Positions 25,049 to 33,104 of a stretch of 64,000 nt of DNA are shown piece by piece. The notes beneath the pieces were generated by a model, which was not told the origin of the DNA, did no database searches, and saw only the letters and a list, made by a program, of their open reading frames with translations. Source of the DNA: Pseudomonas sp. ACN8 (GTDB lineage: Bacteria; Pseudomonadota; Gammaproteobacteria; Pseudomonadales; Pseudomonadaceae); assembly GCF_002303925.1 (NCBI RefSeq), contig NZ_MRCS01000031.1:20347-84346 (forward strand), written 5' to 3'. The position numbers were made by a program, and so were the translations under genes. How positions within the stretch are numbered: position 1 is the stretch's first letter; each line of letters begins with the position of its first letter.

Positions 25049-26166
25049 TCATTGGCATTCCACTTGAGACGGCTGTGGGGGAAACCCGTGTGGCCGTGAC
25101 CCCGGAGACGGCCAGGAAGCTCAAGATCCAAGGACACACGCTGCGGTTGCAGTCGGGCGCCGGCGTCGCCGCTAGCGCGCCGGATGAAGCCTACGTAGCA
25201 GTTGGTGTCGAGATCGTCGATCGCATAACCGCTTTCGGTTGCGATCTGGTGCTCAAGGTACGCTCGCCGCAACCCGATGAACTGGCACTGTTCAAGCCAG
25301 GTGCAACGTTGGTGGGCATGCTCAATCCCTTCGACAAGGAGGGTCTACAGCAACTCGCCATCAGACAGCTGACGGCCTTCGCCCTCGAAGCCGCACCGCG
25401 CACCTCCCGTGCACAGAGCCTTGATGTGCTGTCCTCCCAAGCCAACATCGCCGGCTATAAAGCCGTGTTGCTGGCCGCTCAGCACTATCCTCGCTTCATG
25501 CCGATGCTGATGACCGCTGCGGGTACGGTGAAAGCGGCGCGTGTGCTGATTCTCGGCGCCGGCGTAGCCGGTTTGCAGGCGATCGCTACGGCGAAACGTC
25601 TGGGTGCAGTGATCGAAGCGTCTGACGTACGTCCTGCGGTAAAAGAGCAGATCGAATCCCTCGGCGCCAAGTTCGTCGACGTGCCTTACGAGACCGATGA
25701 AGAGCGTGAATGCGCCGTCGGTGTCGGCGGTTACGCCCGGCCGATGCCGGCCAGCTGGATGCAACGCCAGGCCGCGGCGGTGCACGAACGCGCCAAGCAG
25801 GCGGACATTGTCATTACCACTGCATTGATTCCCGGCCGCAAGGCACCGACGCTGTTGAGCGCGGAAACCGTGGCCCAGATGAAACCGGGTTCGGTGGTCA
25901 TCGACCTGGCGGCGGCTCAAGGCGGCAACTGCCCACTGACCGTGGCCGATCAGGTGGTCATCGAAAATGGCGTGACCATCGTTGGCCCGACCAACCTGGC
26001 CAGTGCCGTGGCGGCTGACGCTTCGGCGCTGTACGCCCGCAACCTGCTGGACTTCCTGACGCTGGTCTTCACCCCGGAAGGCCAATTCCAGATCAACCTC
26101 GAAGACAACATCGTCGCCGCGTGCCTGATGTGCCGCGACGCCCAAGTCATCCGCAAAAACGCCTAA
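25045..26166 (+). CDS. pntAA: NAD(P) transhydrogenase subunit alpha part 1
   Basis: This is the 373-aa NAD(H)-binding domain I of proton-translocating transhydrogenase, in the split three-gene form. The alanine dehydrogenase/PNT signature is present: GIPLETAVGETRVAVTPE at the N terminus, and the Rossmann region LILGAGVAGLQAIATAKRLG. The RQD-like loop region and the C-terminal PEGQFQINLEDN fit the family. Together with pntAB and pntB it makes a membrane complex that uses the proton gradient to reduce NADP+ with NADH. This could feed the NAD(P)H-requiring oxygenases nearby. Confidence 0.95.
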   Translation: MIIGIPLETAVGETRVAVTPETARKLKIQGHTLRLQSGAGVAASAPDEAYVAVGVEIVDRITAFGCDLVLKVRSPQPDELALFKPGATLVGMLNPFDKEGLQQLAIRQLTAFALEAAPRTSRAQSLDVLSSQANIAGYKAVLLAAQHYPRFMPMLMTAAGTVKAARVLILGAGVAGLQAIATAKRLGAVIEASDVRPAVKEQIESLGAKFVDVPYETDEERECAVGVGGYARPMPASWMQRQAAAVHERAKQADIVITTALIPGRKAPTLLSAETVAQMKPGSVVIDLAAAQGGNCPLTVADQVVIENGVTIVGPTNLASAVAADASALYARNLLDFLTLVFTPEGQFQINLEDNIVAACLMCRDAQVIRKNA

Positions 26167-26181
26167 GCAGGGATTCAGACG

Positions 26182-26535
26182 ATGGAAGAGCTTATCTCCC
26201 CCGGTATCTACAACCTGATCATCTTCGTGCTGGCGATTTATGTCGGTTATCACGTGGTCTGGAACGTTACACCTGCACTGCACACGCCTTTGATGGCGGT
26301 CACCAACGCCATCTCGGCCATCGTGATCGTCGGCGCCATGCTCGCCGCCGCCCTCACGGTGACCCCGCTGGGCAAGACCATGGGCACCCTGGCTGTTGCC
26401 CTGGCCGCGGTCAACGTATTTGGTGGCTTTTTGGTCACCCGCCGGATGCTGGAGATGTTCAAGAAAAAAGCGGCTCCGGCAAAGGCACCGGCCGTCCAGC
26501 TTATAGTGGTCAATGGAGAGGTGCAGCAAGCATGA
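26182..26535 (+). CDS. pntAB: NAD(P) transhydrogenase subunit alpha part 2
   Basis: This small hydrophobic subunit of 117 aa is the membrane part of the alpha chain. It starts MEELISPGIYNLIIFVLAIY and has about four transmembrane segments, with VTPLGKTMGTLAVALAAVNV in the third. The gap from pntAA is 15 bp, and its TGA overlaps the pntB ATG (26532). Confidence 0.94.
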   Translation: MEELISPGIYNLIIFVLAIYVGYHVVWNVTPALHTPLMAVTNAISAIVIVGAMLAAALTVTPLGKTMGTLAVALAAVNVFGGFLVTRRMLEMFKKKAAPAKAPAVQLIVVNGEVQQA

Positions 26536-27962
26536 ACCTGATCACGTCTCTGTACCTGATCGCCTCGGTCTGCTTCATCCAGGCGCTCAAGGGCCTCTCG
26601 CACCCCACCACGTCGCGTCGTGGCAACCTGTTCGGCATGCTCGGCATGGGCCTGGCGATCCTCACCACGGTCGGCCTGATCTACAAGCTCGGTGCCGAGC
26701 TGGCCCATGACGGGATCGTCTACGTGATCGTCGGCCTGCTGGTCGGCGGTACCGCCGGGTCGATCATGGCCAAACGCGTGGAAATGACCAAGATGCCCGA
26801 GCTGGTTGCCTTCATGCACAGCATGATCGGTATGGCCGCGGTGCTCATCGCCATTGCGGCGGTAGTCGAGCCGCAATCCCTGGGAATCGTTAAGCAGCTG
26901 GGCGACGCGATTCCGGCCGGTAATCGCCTGGAATTGTTCCTCGGTGCCGCGATCGGTGCAATCACCTTCTCCGGTTCGGTGATCGCCTTCGGCAAGCTCT
27001 CGGGCAAGTACAAGTTCCGCCTATTCCAGGGCGCACCGGTCCAGTTCGGTGGCCAGCACAAGCTGAACCTGCTGCTGGGCCTGGCGACACTGGCACTCGG
27101 CGTGACCTTCATGCTCACCGGCAACCTCAGCGCCTTCGCACTGATGCTGGCCCTGGCCTTCGTGCTGGGCGTGCTGATCATCATCCCGATTGGCGGCGCG
27201 GACATGCCGGTGGTGGTGTCGATGCTCAACAGCTACTCCGGCTGGGCAGCGGCGGGCATCGGCTTCTCGCTGAACAACTCGATGTTGATCATCGCCGGTT
27301 CGCTGGTGGGCTCAAGCGGTGCGATCCTCTCGTACATCATGTGCAAGGCGATGAACCGTTCGTTCTTCAACGTCCTGCTCGGTGGTTTCGGCAACACCGC
27401 GGATGCGGCCGGCCCGGCCGGTTCGAAAGAAGCCCGCCCGGTGAAATCCGGTTCGGCTGACGACGCGACCTTCCTGCTGACCAACGCCGACACCGTGATC
27501 ATCGTTCCGGGCTACGGCTTGGCGGTAGCGCGGGCGCAGCACGCGCTGAAAGAGCTAACAGAGAAGCTGACCCATCGTGGCGTGACCGTGAAGTACGCGA
27601 TCCACCCGGTCGCTGGTCGTATGCCTGGCCACATGAACGTGTTGCTGGCCGAGGCCGAAGTGCCTTACGACCAGGTGTTCGAGATGGAAGACATCAACTC
27701 CGAGTTCGGTCAGGCCGACGTGGTGCTGGTGTTGGGCGCCAACGACGTGGTCAACCCGGCAGCGAAGAACGATCCGAAATCGCCGATTGCCGGCATGCCG
27801 ATTCTCGAAGCGTTCAAGGCCAAGACCATCATCGTCAACAAGCGCTCGATGGCCAGCGGCTATGCCGGTCTGGACAACGAACTGTTCTACCTCGACAAAA
27901 CCATGATGGTCTTCGGCGACGCCAAGAAAGTTATCGAGGACATGGTCAAGGCAGTCGAGTAG
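26532..27962 (+). CDS. pntB: NAD(P) transhydrogenase subunit beta
   Basis: This is a 476-aa subunit with about nine membrane helices in the first two thirds and the NADP(H)-binding domain III at the C terminus. Domain III landmarks are PGYGLAVARAQHAL, HPVAGRMPGHMNVLLAEA, GANDVVNPAA and KRSMASGYAGLDN, all canonical. ATG 26532 overlaps the pntAB stop. It is complete with no sign of decay. Whether this is the only pnt copy in the genome cannot be seen from the window. Confidence 0.95.
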   Translation: MNLITSLYLIASVCFIQALKGLSHPTTSRRGNLFGMLGMGLAILTTVGLIYKLGAELAHDGIVYVIVGLLVGGTAGSIMAKRVEMTKMPELVAFMHSMIGMAAVLIAIAAVVEPQSLGIVKQLGDAIPAGNRLELFLGAAIGAITFSGSVIAFGKLSGKYKFRLFQGAPVQFGGQHKLNLLLGLATLALGVTFMLTGNLSAFALMLALAFVLGVLIIIPIGGADMPVVVSMLNSYSGWAAAGIGFSLNNSMLIIAGSLVGSSGAILSYIMCKAMNRSFFNVLLGGFGNTADAAGPAGSKEARPVKSGSADDATFLLTNADTVIIVPGYGLAVARAQHALKELTEKLTHRGVTVKYAIHPVAGRMPGHMNVLLAEAEVPYDQVFEMEDINSEFGQADVVLVLGANDVVNPAAKNDPKSPIAGMPILEAFKAKTIIVNKRSMASGYAGLDNELFYLDKTMMVFGDAKKVIEDMVKAVE

Positions 27963-28195
27963 CCGGCTCCGTTCTACAGCAGGTGCGCACGCAGCATTGA
28001 TCTCAACTGGCACGTCAGACGACCGCTTGCTCTTTGAGAATTTCGACTCGCTCAGAGTGGTTAAGTCTTCCCCTTTCCCGTGAGTAAGGGGTACCCGAGA
28101 TGACATTCCACGGCACCTACCGTGTTGCGAATCGTATTGGCTGATTGGCCTTCGCCGTCTCATTAGCCTAGATGTCTGCAGGGTTGTTTTTTCGC

Positions 28196-28236
28196 TTGAC
28201 TTCGAAGGATAGCGGTAATACTTTTTGTGCATAAAA
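28196..28236 (+). promoter_or_regulatory. Promoter and candidate GntR operator of the HbpS/DUF1302 operon
   Basis: A -35-like TTGACT (28196-28201) is followed at 17 bp by TACTTT (28219-28224). Overlapping its end is the near-palindrome TTTTGTGCATAAAA (28223-28236), repeated upstream of the GntR gene and in the 43.7-kb divergent promoter. A weaker match, GCGTAAAAT, lies at 28267-28275. The rest of the 360-bp gap after pntB shows nothing recognisable. Confidence 0.6.
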
Positions 28237-28322
28237 TAAATCTATGGGCACAACACAAAAAACAATGCGTAAAATAATGTTGTGTGAAAACCGCCTGCCA
28301 CCTGCATTTGAGGACCGCTGAC

Positions 28323-28739
28323 ATGCGTATGAAACCAGAACTTGAGTTGAGCGAAGTGGACGGCATGCTGGCCGCCGCGGAGGAAGAAGCGCTTCGTAAC
28401 GGCTGGGCGGTCTCCATCGCGGTGGTCGATGACGGAGGGCATTTGCTGGCTTTGCGTCGTTTGCCTGGCGCCTCCAAATCCTCGGCACAAATCGCTATCG
28501 AGAAAGCTCGTTGCTCGGCCGTCACTCGCCGGCCCACAAGCTTCTTCGAAGACATGGTTGCGGCCGGACGCATCGGGACTCTCTCGTTGGCTGGGGTGAT
28601 TCCTATGGGGGGTGGGCTGCCAGCACTTTTTGAAGGCCAAGTAGTAGGCGGTATTGCCGTCAGTGGTGTGAAGTCCGAGTGCGACATGCAGATCGCAGAG
28701 GCTGGCCTGGCGTTTCTCAATCGATGTGAAGTTCGCTGA
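28323..28739 (+). CDS. GlcG/HbpS family heme-binding-like protein
   Basis: This is a 138-aa protein of the GlcG/HbpS family. The core reads SIAVVDDGGHLLALRRLPGA, then EKARCSAVTRRPT, IPMGGGLPALFEGQVVGGI and AVSGVKSECDMQIAEAG. ATG 28323 is chosen because GAGG lies 10 bases upstream. HbpS of Streptomyces binds heme, while many proteobacterial members sit in oxidation operons with no known role. A second, more ordinary member (glcG) is at 54796. No signal peptide is seen, so it is probably cytoplasmic. Confidence 0.82.
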   Translation: MRMKPELELSEVDGMLAAAEEEALRNGWAVSIAVVDDGGHLLALRRLPGASKSSAQIAIEKARCSAVTRRPTSFFEDMVAAGRIGTLSLAGVIPMGGGLPALFEGQVVGGIAVSGVKSECDMQIAEAGLAFLNRCEVR

Positions 28740-28767
28740 GCCTCTCCCAACGCCCTCGTTTCTATCT

Positions 28768-28780
28768 GAATGCACAAAAA
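28768..28780. promoter_or_regulatory. Partial GntR-type operator upstream of the DUF1302 gene
   Basis: GAATGCACAAAAA is the reverse complement of TTTTTGTGCATTC. It keeps one arm and the centre of the 28223 palindrome but loses the outer AAAA of the other arm. It lies about 90 bp before the DUF1302 start and may be a secondary site or chance. Confidence 0.3.
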
Positions 28781-28868
28781 GGAGTCCATTCGCGAGCAAA
28801 CCCGACAATTCGTGCCCGGCACGATGCATAGACCATCGGTAACAACAATAAAAACAGAAGAGGTTTCC

Positions 28869-30524
28869 ATGAAAATGCCGCACAGCCGCCCGGGCCGCCC
28901 GGAGCGCTTCACCCGTGTCACAGGTTCCGTCGGCGCCGCCATCGCCTTGTGCACCTCGGTCAATGCCGTCGCCTTCCAGTTCGACACGGGCATCCCGGAA
29001 CTCACCACCAGCTGGGACAATACCCTCAAATACAGCAATGCCTTTCGCCTCAAGGGTCGCGAGGGCAGCGTCTCCGGCGGCCCCGGCACTTCGGTGCCCA
29101 ACTCCAATATGGACGATGGTGATCGCAATTTCAGTACCGGCCTGATCTCCAGCCGGCTCGATCTGCTCTCGGAACTGGACATTCGTTACCAGGATGTCGG
29201 CGCACGCCTGAGCGGTGCTGCTTGGTATGACTCTGTCTACAACGACAGCAATGACAACGATTCGCCGGCGACGGCCAACGCCCTTAGTGTGAGCAACGAT
29301 CACTTCACCGATGACACCCGCAACCTCCACGGACGCAAGGCCGAGCTGCTCGATGCCTTTGTCTATGGCTCACGCACTCTGGGTTCCACAAGTCTGTCAG
29401 GACGCCTGGGGCAGTTCACCCAGATCTATGGAGAAAGCCTGTTCTTCGGTGCCAACGGTATCGCCAATGCTCAGTCGACGGTGGACCTGGTCAAGTTGCA
29501 ATCCGTGCCGGGTTCGCAGTTCAAGGAAATCCTCTTGCCCACAAAGCAGGTCTCGGGTAACTGGCAACTCACCGACACCGTGAATGTCGGTGCCTATTAC
29601 CAGTTCGAATGGAACAAGACCCGCCTGCCTGGCTCTGGGAGCTATTTCAGCGGCGGCGATTTCGTCGGCGATGGTGGCGAAAGCGTGTACTTCCCCACCG
29701 GCCGCCTCACGCGCGGCGCCAGTATCAATGCCCGCGATTCGGGGCAGTTCGGTGCCCAGCTGAAGTTCAGCGTCGAGGACTGGGAGTTCGGCCTCTACGC
29801 CGCCAAGTATCACGAGAAGACCCCACTGTTCTACTTCCGTCCCGCGGCGCTGATACCGGGCAACGACGACAGCTACGTGAACGTCTACGCCGAAGACGTC
29901 AAGGTCTACGGCGCCAGCTTCAGCACCTTAATGGGGGAGGCTAACGTCGCAGGCGAACTGTCGATGCGGGTCGATACGCCATTGGCGCCTACCGGCGGTG
30001 TGGTGATCGCCGGCCTCGGTGCCGACAATGACAAGAACTCCGCTTACCCGATCGGCGACTCGCTGCATGCGCAGGTGTCGATGATCAACGTCTACGGGGG
30101 CAATAGCCTGTGGGATGCCGCATCGTTCGCCGGGGAGCTGGCGTTCAACCGACGGCTGAGCATCAAGAAGAACGCCGATCAACTGGACCCCAATACCACC
30201 CGCGATGCCTATTCCTTGCGTTTCACCTTCGAACCGCAGTACTTCCAGGTCATCCCGGGGGTCGATATGCAGTTTCCGGTCACCGTTGGATACACCCCTT
30301 ACGGTCGTTCTTCGGTCACCCCGCAAGCCTTCGCTCCAGAACACGGTGGCGACATCACCCTGGGGCTCAAGGCTGACTACCAGAAGTCCTGGTATGCCTC
30401 GCTCAGCTACACCAATTTCTTTGGTGACGGCGGGCCGATCATCGACTCCACAAACGCGTACACCTTCAAACAGAACATGAAAGACCGCGACTTCGTCGCC
30501 TTCTCGATTCAGCGCACGTTCTGA
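28869..30524 (+). CDS. DUF1302 family outer-membrane protein
   Basis: This is a 551-aa secreted protein with an N-terminal signal region (GSVGAAIALCTSVNAVAFQF, about residues 20-40). Long stretches of alternating beta-strand character follow, ending in aromatic VAFSIQRTF, typical of an outer-membrane beta barrel. Family DUF1302 is almost always encoded with a DUF1329 gene, as here (26-bp gap). The pair accompanies degradation of hydrophobic compounds in many proteobacteria and may help them cross the outer membrane; that role is inferred. ATG 28869 has AGAGG just upstream. Confidence 0.85.
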   Translation: MKMPHSRPGRPERFTRVTGSVGAAIALCTSVNAVAFQFDTGIPELTTSWDNTLKYSNAFRLKGREGSVSGGPGTSVPNSNMDDGDRNFSTGLISSRLDLLSELDIRYQDVGARLSGAAWYDSVYNDSNDNDSPATANALSVSNDHFTDDTRNLHGRKAELLDAFVYGSRTLGSTSLSGRLGQFTQIYGESLFFGANGIANAQSTVDLVKLQSVPGSQFKEILLPTKQVSGNWQLTDTVNVGAYYQFEWNKTRLPGSGSYFSGGDFVGDGGESVYFPTGRLTRGASINARDSGQFGAQLKFSVEDWEFGLYAAKYHEKTPLFYFRPAALIPGNDDSYVNVYAEDVKVYGASFSTLMGEANVAGELSMRVDTPLAPTGGVVIAGLGADNDKNSAYPIGDSLHAQVSMINVYGGNSLWDAASFAGELAFNRRLSIKKNADQLDPNTTRDAYSLRFTFEPQYFQVIPGVDMQFPVTVGYTPYGRSSVTPQAFAPEHGGDITLGLKADYQKSWYASLSYTNFFGDGGPIIDSTNAYTFKQNMKDRDFVAFSIQRTF

Positions 30525-30550
30525 TCTCAGTCATGCTCCGGAGAACAATT

Positions 30551-31903
30551 ATGAAACAGCATGCTCCCTTTCTTTCAGCTATTGCCCTCTTCAGCCTGGT
30601 ATCAGGCCAGGCACTCGCGGCCGTTTCTGCCGAACAGGCCAATGCCTTGAAAAGCACCTTGACCCCAATGGGTGCCGAAAAAGCTGGCAATAAAGACGGC
30701 AGCATCCCTGCCTGGACCGGTGGTCTGACCCGGGAAGTAGCCGGGCCCAAGTTCGGCGACGTGCCGGCCGACCCGTTCCCCGGTGAAAAGCCCCTGCTGC
30801 AAATCACCGCGAAAAACGCCGCGCAATACGCCGATAAACTCAGCGAAGGCACCCGTGCACTGCTGGAGCAATACCCGGACAGCTTCCACCTGGATGTGTA
30901 TCCCACTCACCGCAGTGCGGCTGCACCGCAGTGGGCCTATGACAATACGCTGGCCAATGCCACGCAATGCCAGTTGACGCAAAACGGCTTGTCGGTACAG
31001 GGGTGCTATGGCGGCGTGCCGTTTCCGATTCCGGCCAACGGCAGTGAGCTTATCTGGAACTTCCTATTACGTACCGAGGCTGAATCTATCGAACACGGTT
31101 ACAAGAACATGATCGGCAACTCCGACGGCTCGCGTACTCTCGCCGGTCGTGGCGTGGAAAACTGGCAATACCCTTACTACTACAAAGAAGGTAACGCCCA
31201 AAAGTGGTCTGGACAATACGCGCTGTTGCGTTTCCTCACCACCGAACCACCGTTCAAGGCCGGTGAGTCGCTCGTAACCCACGACAGTATCGATGCTGCC
31301 ACCCCCCGTGAAGCCTGGCAGTACCTGGTCGGGCAACGCCGGGTAAGACGTGCGCCGACTGTGGGCTATGACACCCCGGACTTCGTCGCCTCCGGTGCCA
31401 ACTACTTCGATGAGGTGCATGGTTTTATCGGCCACCCGGATCGCTACCAATGGAAGCTTATCGGCAAAAAAGAGATGTACATCCCTTACAACCTCAATAA
31501 GTTCCACGCTGAAAAGCCGGCCGACGCTTTCACCGAAAAGACCCTCAACTCCGACAAAATGCGCTGGGAACTACACCGGGTCTGGGAGTTGGAAGCTACC
31601 GTCGCACCTGGCAAGCGCCATGCAGTGCCTAAGCGTCGCTTTTACATCGATGAGGACAGCTGGACCATCGCATTGGCGGACGGCTATGACGCCCAGGGCA
31701 AACTTTGGCGCGTGATCCAGGCCCTGCCGTTCGTAGTGCCGTCGATTCCTGCAGTCGTGGTCAAGCCGGTGGTCATCTACAACCTCCAGGCCAAGACCTA
31801 TAGCGTTGTTCAGGGCTTGAACGGTGAGACCTACAAAGTCGTTGCTCGCAAGCCGGAGAACTTCTTCACCGGCAACGCGGTGGCATCCGGCTCGGTCCGC
31901 TGA
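30551..31903 (+). CDS. DUF1329 family periplasmic/outer-membrane lipid-handling protein
   Basis: This 450-aa protein has a clear signal peptide (AIALFSLVSGQALA, cleavage at about residue 24). It has the DUF1329 body, including GTLTPMGAE-like LTPMGAEKAGNKDGSIPAW near the start and RRFYIDEDSWTIALADGYD in the last third. The fold is related to LolA/LolB-like lipid carriers by family knowledge. Start ATG 30551 follows GGAGAAC. It is encoded with DUF1302, YCF48 and MMPL partners, which suggests an envelope complex moving lipophilic molecules. Confidence 0.85.
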   Translation: MKQHAPFLSAIALFSLVSGQALAAVSAEQANALKSTLTPMGAEKAGNKDGSIPAWTGGLTREVAGPKFGDVPADPFPGEKPLLQITAKNAAQYADKLSEGTRALLEQYPDSFHLDVYPTHRSAAAPQWAYDNTLANATQCQLTQNGLSVQGCYGGVPFPIPANGSELIWNFLLRTEAESIEHGYKNMIGNSDGSRTLAGRGVENWQYPYYYKEGNAQKWSGQYALLRFLTTEPPFKAGESLVTHDSIDAATPREAWQYLVGQRRVRRAPTVGYDTPDFVASGANYFDEVHGFIGHPDRYQWKLIGKKEMYIPYNLNKFHAEKPADAFTEKTLNSDKMRWELHRVWELEATVAPGKRHAVPKRRFYIDEDSWTIALADGYDAQGKLWRVIQALPFVVPSIPAVVVKPVVIYNLQAKTYSVVQGLNGETYKVVARKPENFFTGNAVASGSVR

Positions 31904-31920
31904 ACCCGTGACGCAGCAGA

Positions 31921-31945
31921 TGGGGCGCGCATTGCGCACGCCCCA
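31921..31945. repeat. Intercistronic hairpin between the DUF1329 and YCF48 genes
   Basis: TGGGGCGCGC and GCGCACGCCCCA form a stem around a short ATT loop. No T run follows, so it is more likely an mRNA-stabilising or attenuating stem than a terminator. Confidence 0.55.
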
Positions 31946-31967
31946 TACCCGGATTGTCGAGGTTGAG

Positions 31968-33104
31968 ATGTATATGCACGTATCGATACGCAAAATCCCC
32001 GCACGTCGCTTCACACTGCTGGTACTCCTCCTGGGGCTTGGCGTCTTACCCATAACGTGGGCGCAACCGGAAACGGTCACTGACGCCGAACTGTATAAGC
32101 GCCCGGCACTGCAAAGCGAGCTGGCACCGCGCTCGCTGATGCTCAGCGTGGCCCGTGCTGGCACGAACCTTGTGGCGGTGGGTGAGCGCGGCTTCATCCT
32201 GCGCTCGCAGGACAATGGTCAGTCCTGGAAACAGATCCCGTCGCCTGTGAGCGTGACCCTCACCCAAGTGACCTTTGCAACACCGACCCAAGGCTGGGCG
32301 GTAGGCCATGCCGGGGTGATCCTGCACAGTAAGGACGGCGGCCTGACCTGGGTGTCTCAACTCGATGGCACACAAGCTGCACAACTGGCATTGGATGCCG
32401 CGAGCCAGACGCTGACCGAACACACCAGCGACGACAATCAGCAGCGTGTCGACGAGGCCCGACGGTTGCAGGAAGACGGCCCGGATAAACCCTTCCTAGC
32501 TGTGCACTTCTTCGATGAAAAGCACGGTCTAGTCGTGGGCGCCTACGGCCTGGCCTTTGAGACCCTGGATGGCGGCCAGCATTGGCAGTCCATTAGCGAG
32601 CGTCTGGACAACCCTTCAGCGCTGCACCTCTACGGCATTCTTGACCTGCAAGGCACCCTGTTCATTGCCGCCGAGCAAGGTCTGCTGCTGCGTTCGACCG
32701 ACCGGGGCCAGCACTTTCGCAGCGTCGAGATCCCGGCCAACGGCACTCTGTTCGGCTTGCTGGCCAGCCCCCGCAACCATCTGCTTGCTTTCGGTTTGCG
32801 GGGCAAGATCTACCGCTCCGAAGACCAGGGAGACAGTTGGCAAACAGTCGCCAACAATCAACCGGTAACCCTCACCGCCGGGCTCGTTCTCCGCGACGGC
32901 AGCCTGTTGCTGGTGGACGAAACCGGGCGGGTGCTGAGCAGCCAGGATGATGGTCGGACCTTCACCGTTTCACCTCAGGGGCAGACCACAGCCCTGACCG
33001 GGCTGGCCCAGGCTGGCGACGGACGCATCGTGGTCTCAGGTGCCCGCGGGCTCAGCCAGTTCTTTATCAGTGACAGTCAACGGAGCAGCCCTCGTGAACA
33101 GTAA
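31968..33104 (+). CDS. YCF48/Hcf136-like beta-propeller protein
   Basis: This is a 378-aa exported protein with a signal peptide (LLVLLLGLGVLPITWAQ). Repeated blade motifs of the type GxxGxILRSxDxGxSW follow, visible as GERGFILRSQDNGQSW, GHAGVILHSKDGGLTW and RGKIYRSEDQGDSW. The photosystem II assembly factor YCF48 has this fold; in heterotrophs such proteins sit next to MMPL transporters. ATG 31968 is preceded by GAGGTTGAG. Its 3' end overlaps the next gene by 11 bases. Confidence 0.85.
   Translation: MYMHVSIRKIPARRFTLLVLLLGLGVLPITWAQPETVTDAELYKRPALQSELAPRSLMLSVARAGTNLVAVGERGFILRSQDNGQSWKQIPSPVSVTLTQVTFATPTQGWAVGHAGVILHSKDGGLTWVSQLDGTQAAQLALDAASQTLTEHTSDDNQQRVDEARRLQEDGPDKPFLAVHFFDEKHGLVVGAYGLAFETLDGGQHWQSISERLDNPSALHLYGILDLQGTLFIAAEQGLLLRSTDRGQHFRSVEIPANGTLFGLLASPRNHLLAFGLRGKIYRSEDQGDSWQTVANNQPVTLTAGLVLRDGSLLLVDETGRVLSSQDDGRTFTVSPQGQTTALTGLAQAGDGRIVVSGARGLSQFFISDSQRSSPREQ

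Noticed and set aside
26121..26531. N-terminal extension of pntB into pntAB
   Set aside because: It would overlap pntAB entirely out of frame; ATG 26532 with the ATGA overlap gives the normal pntB start.
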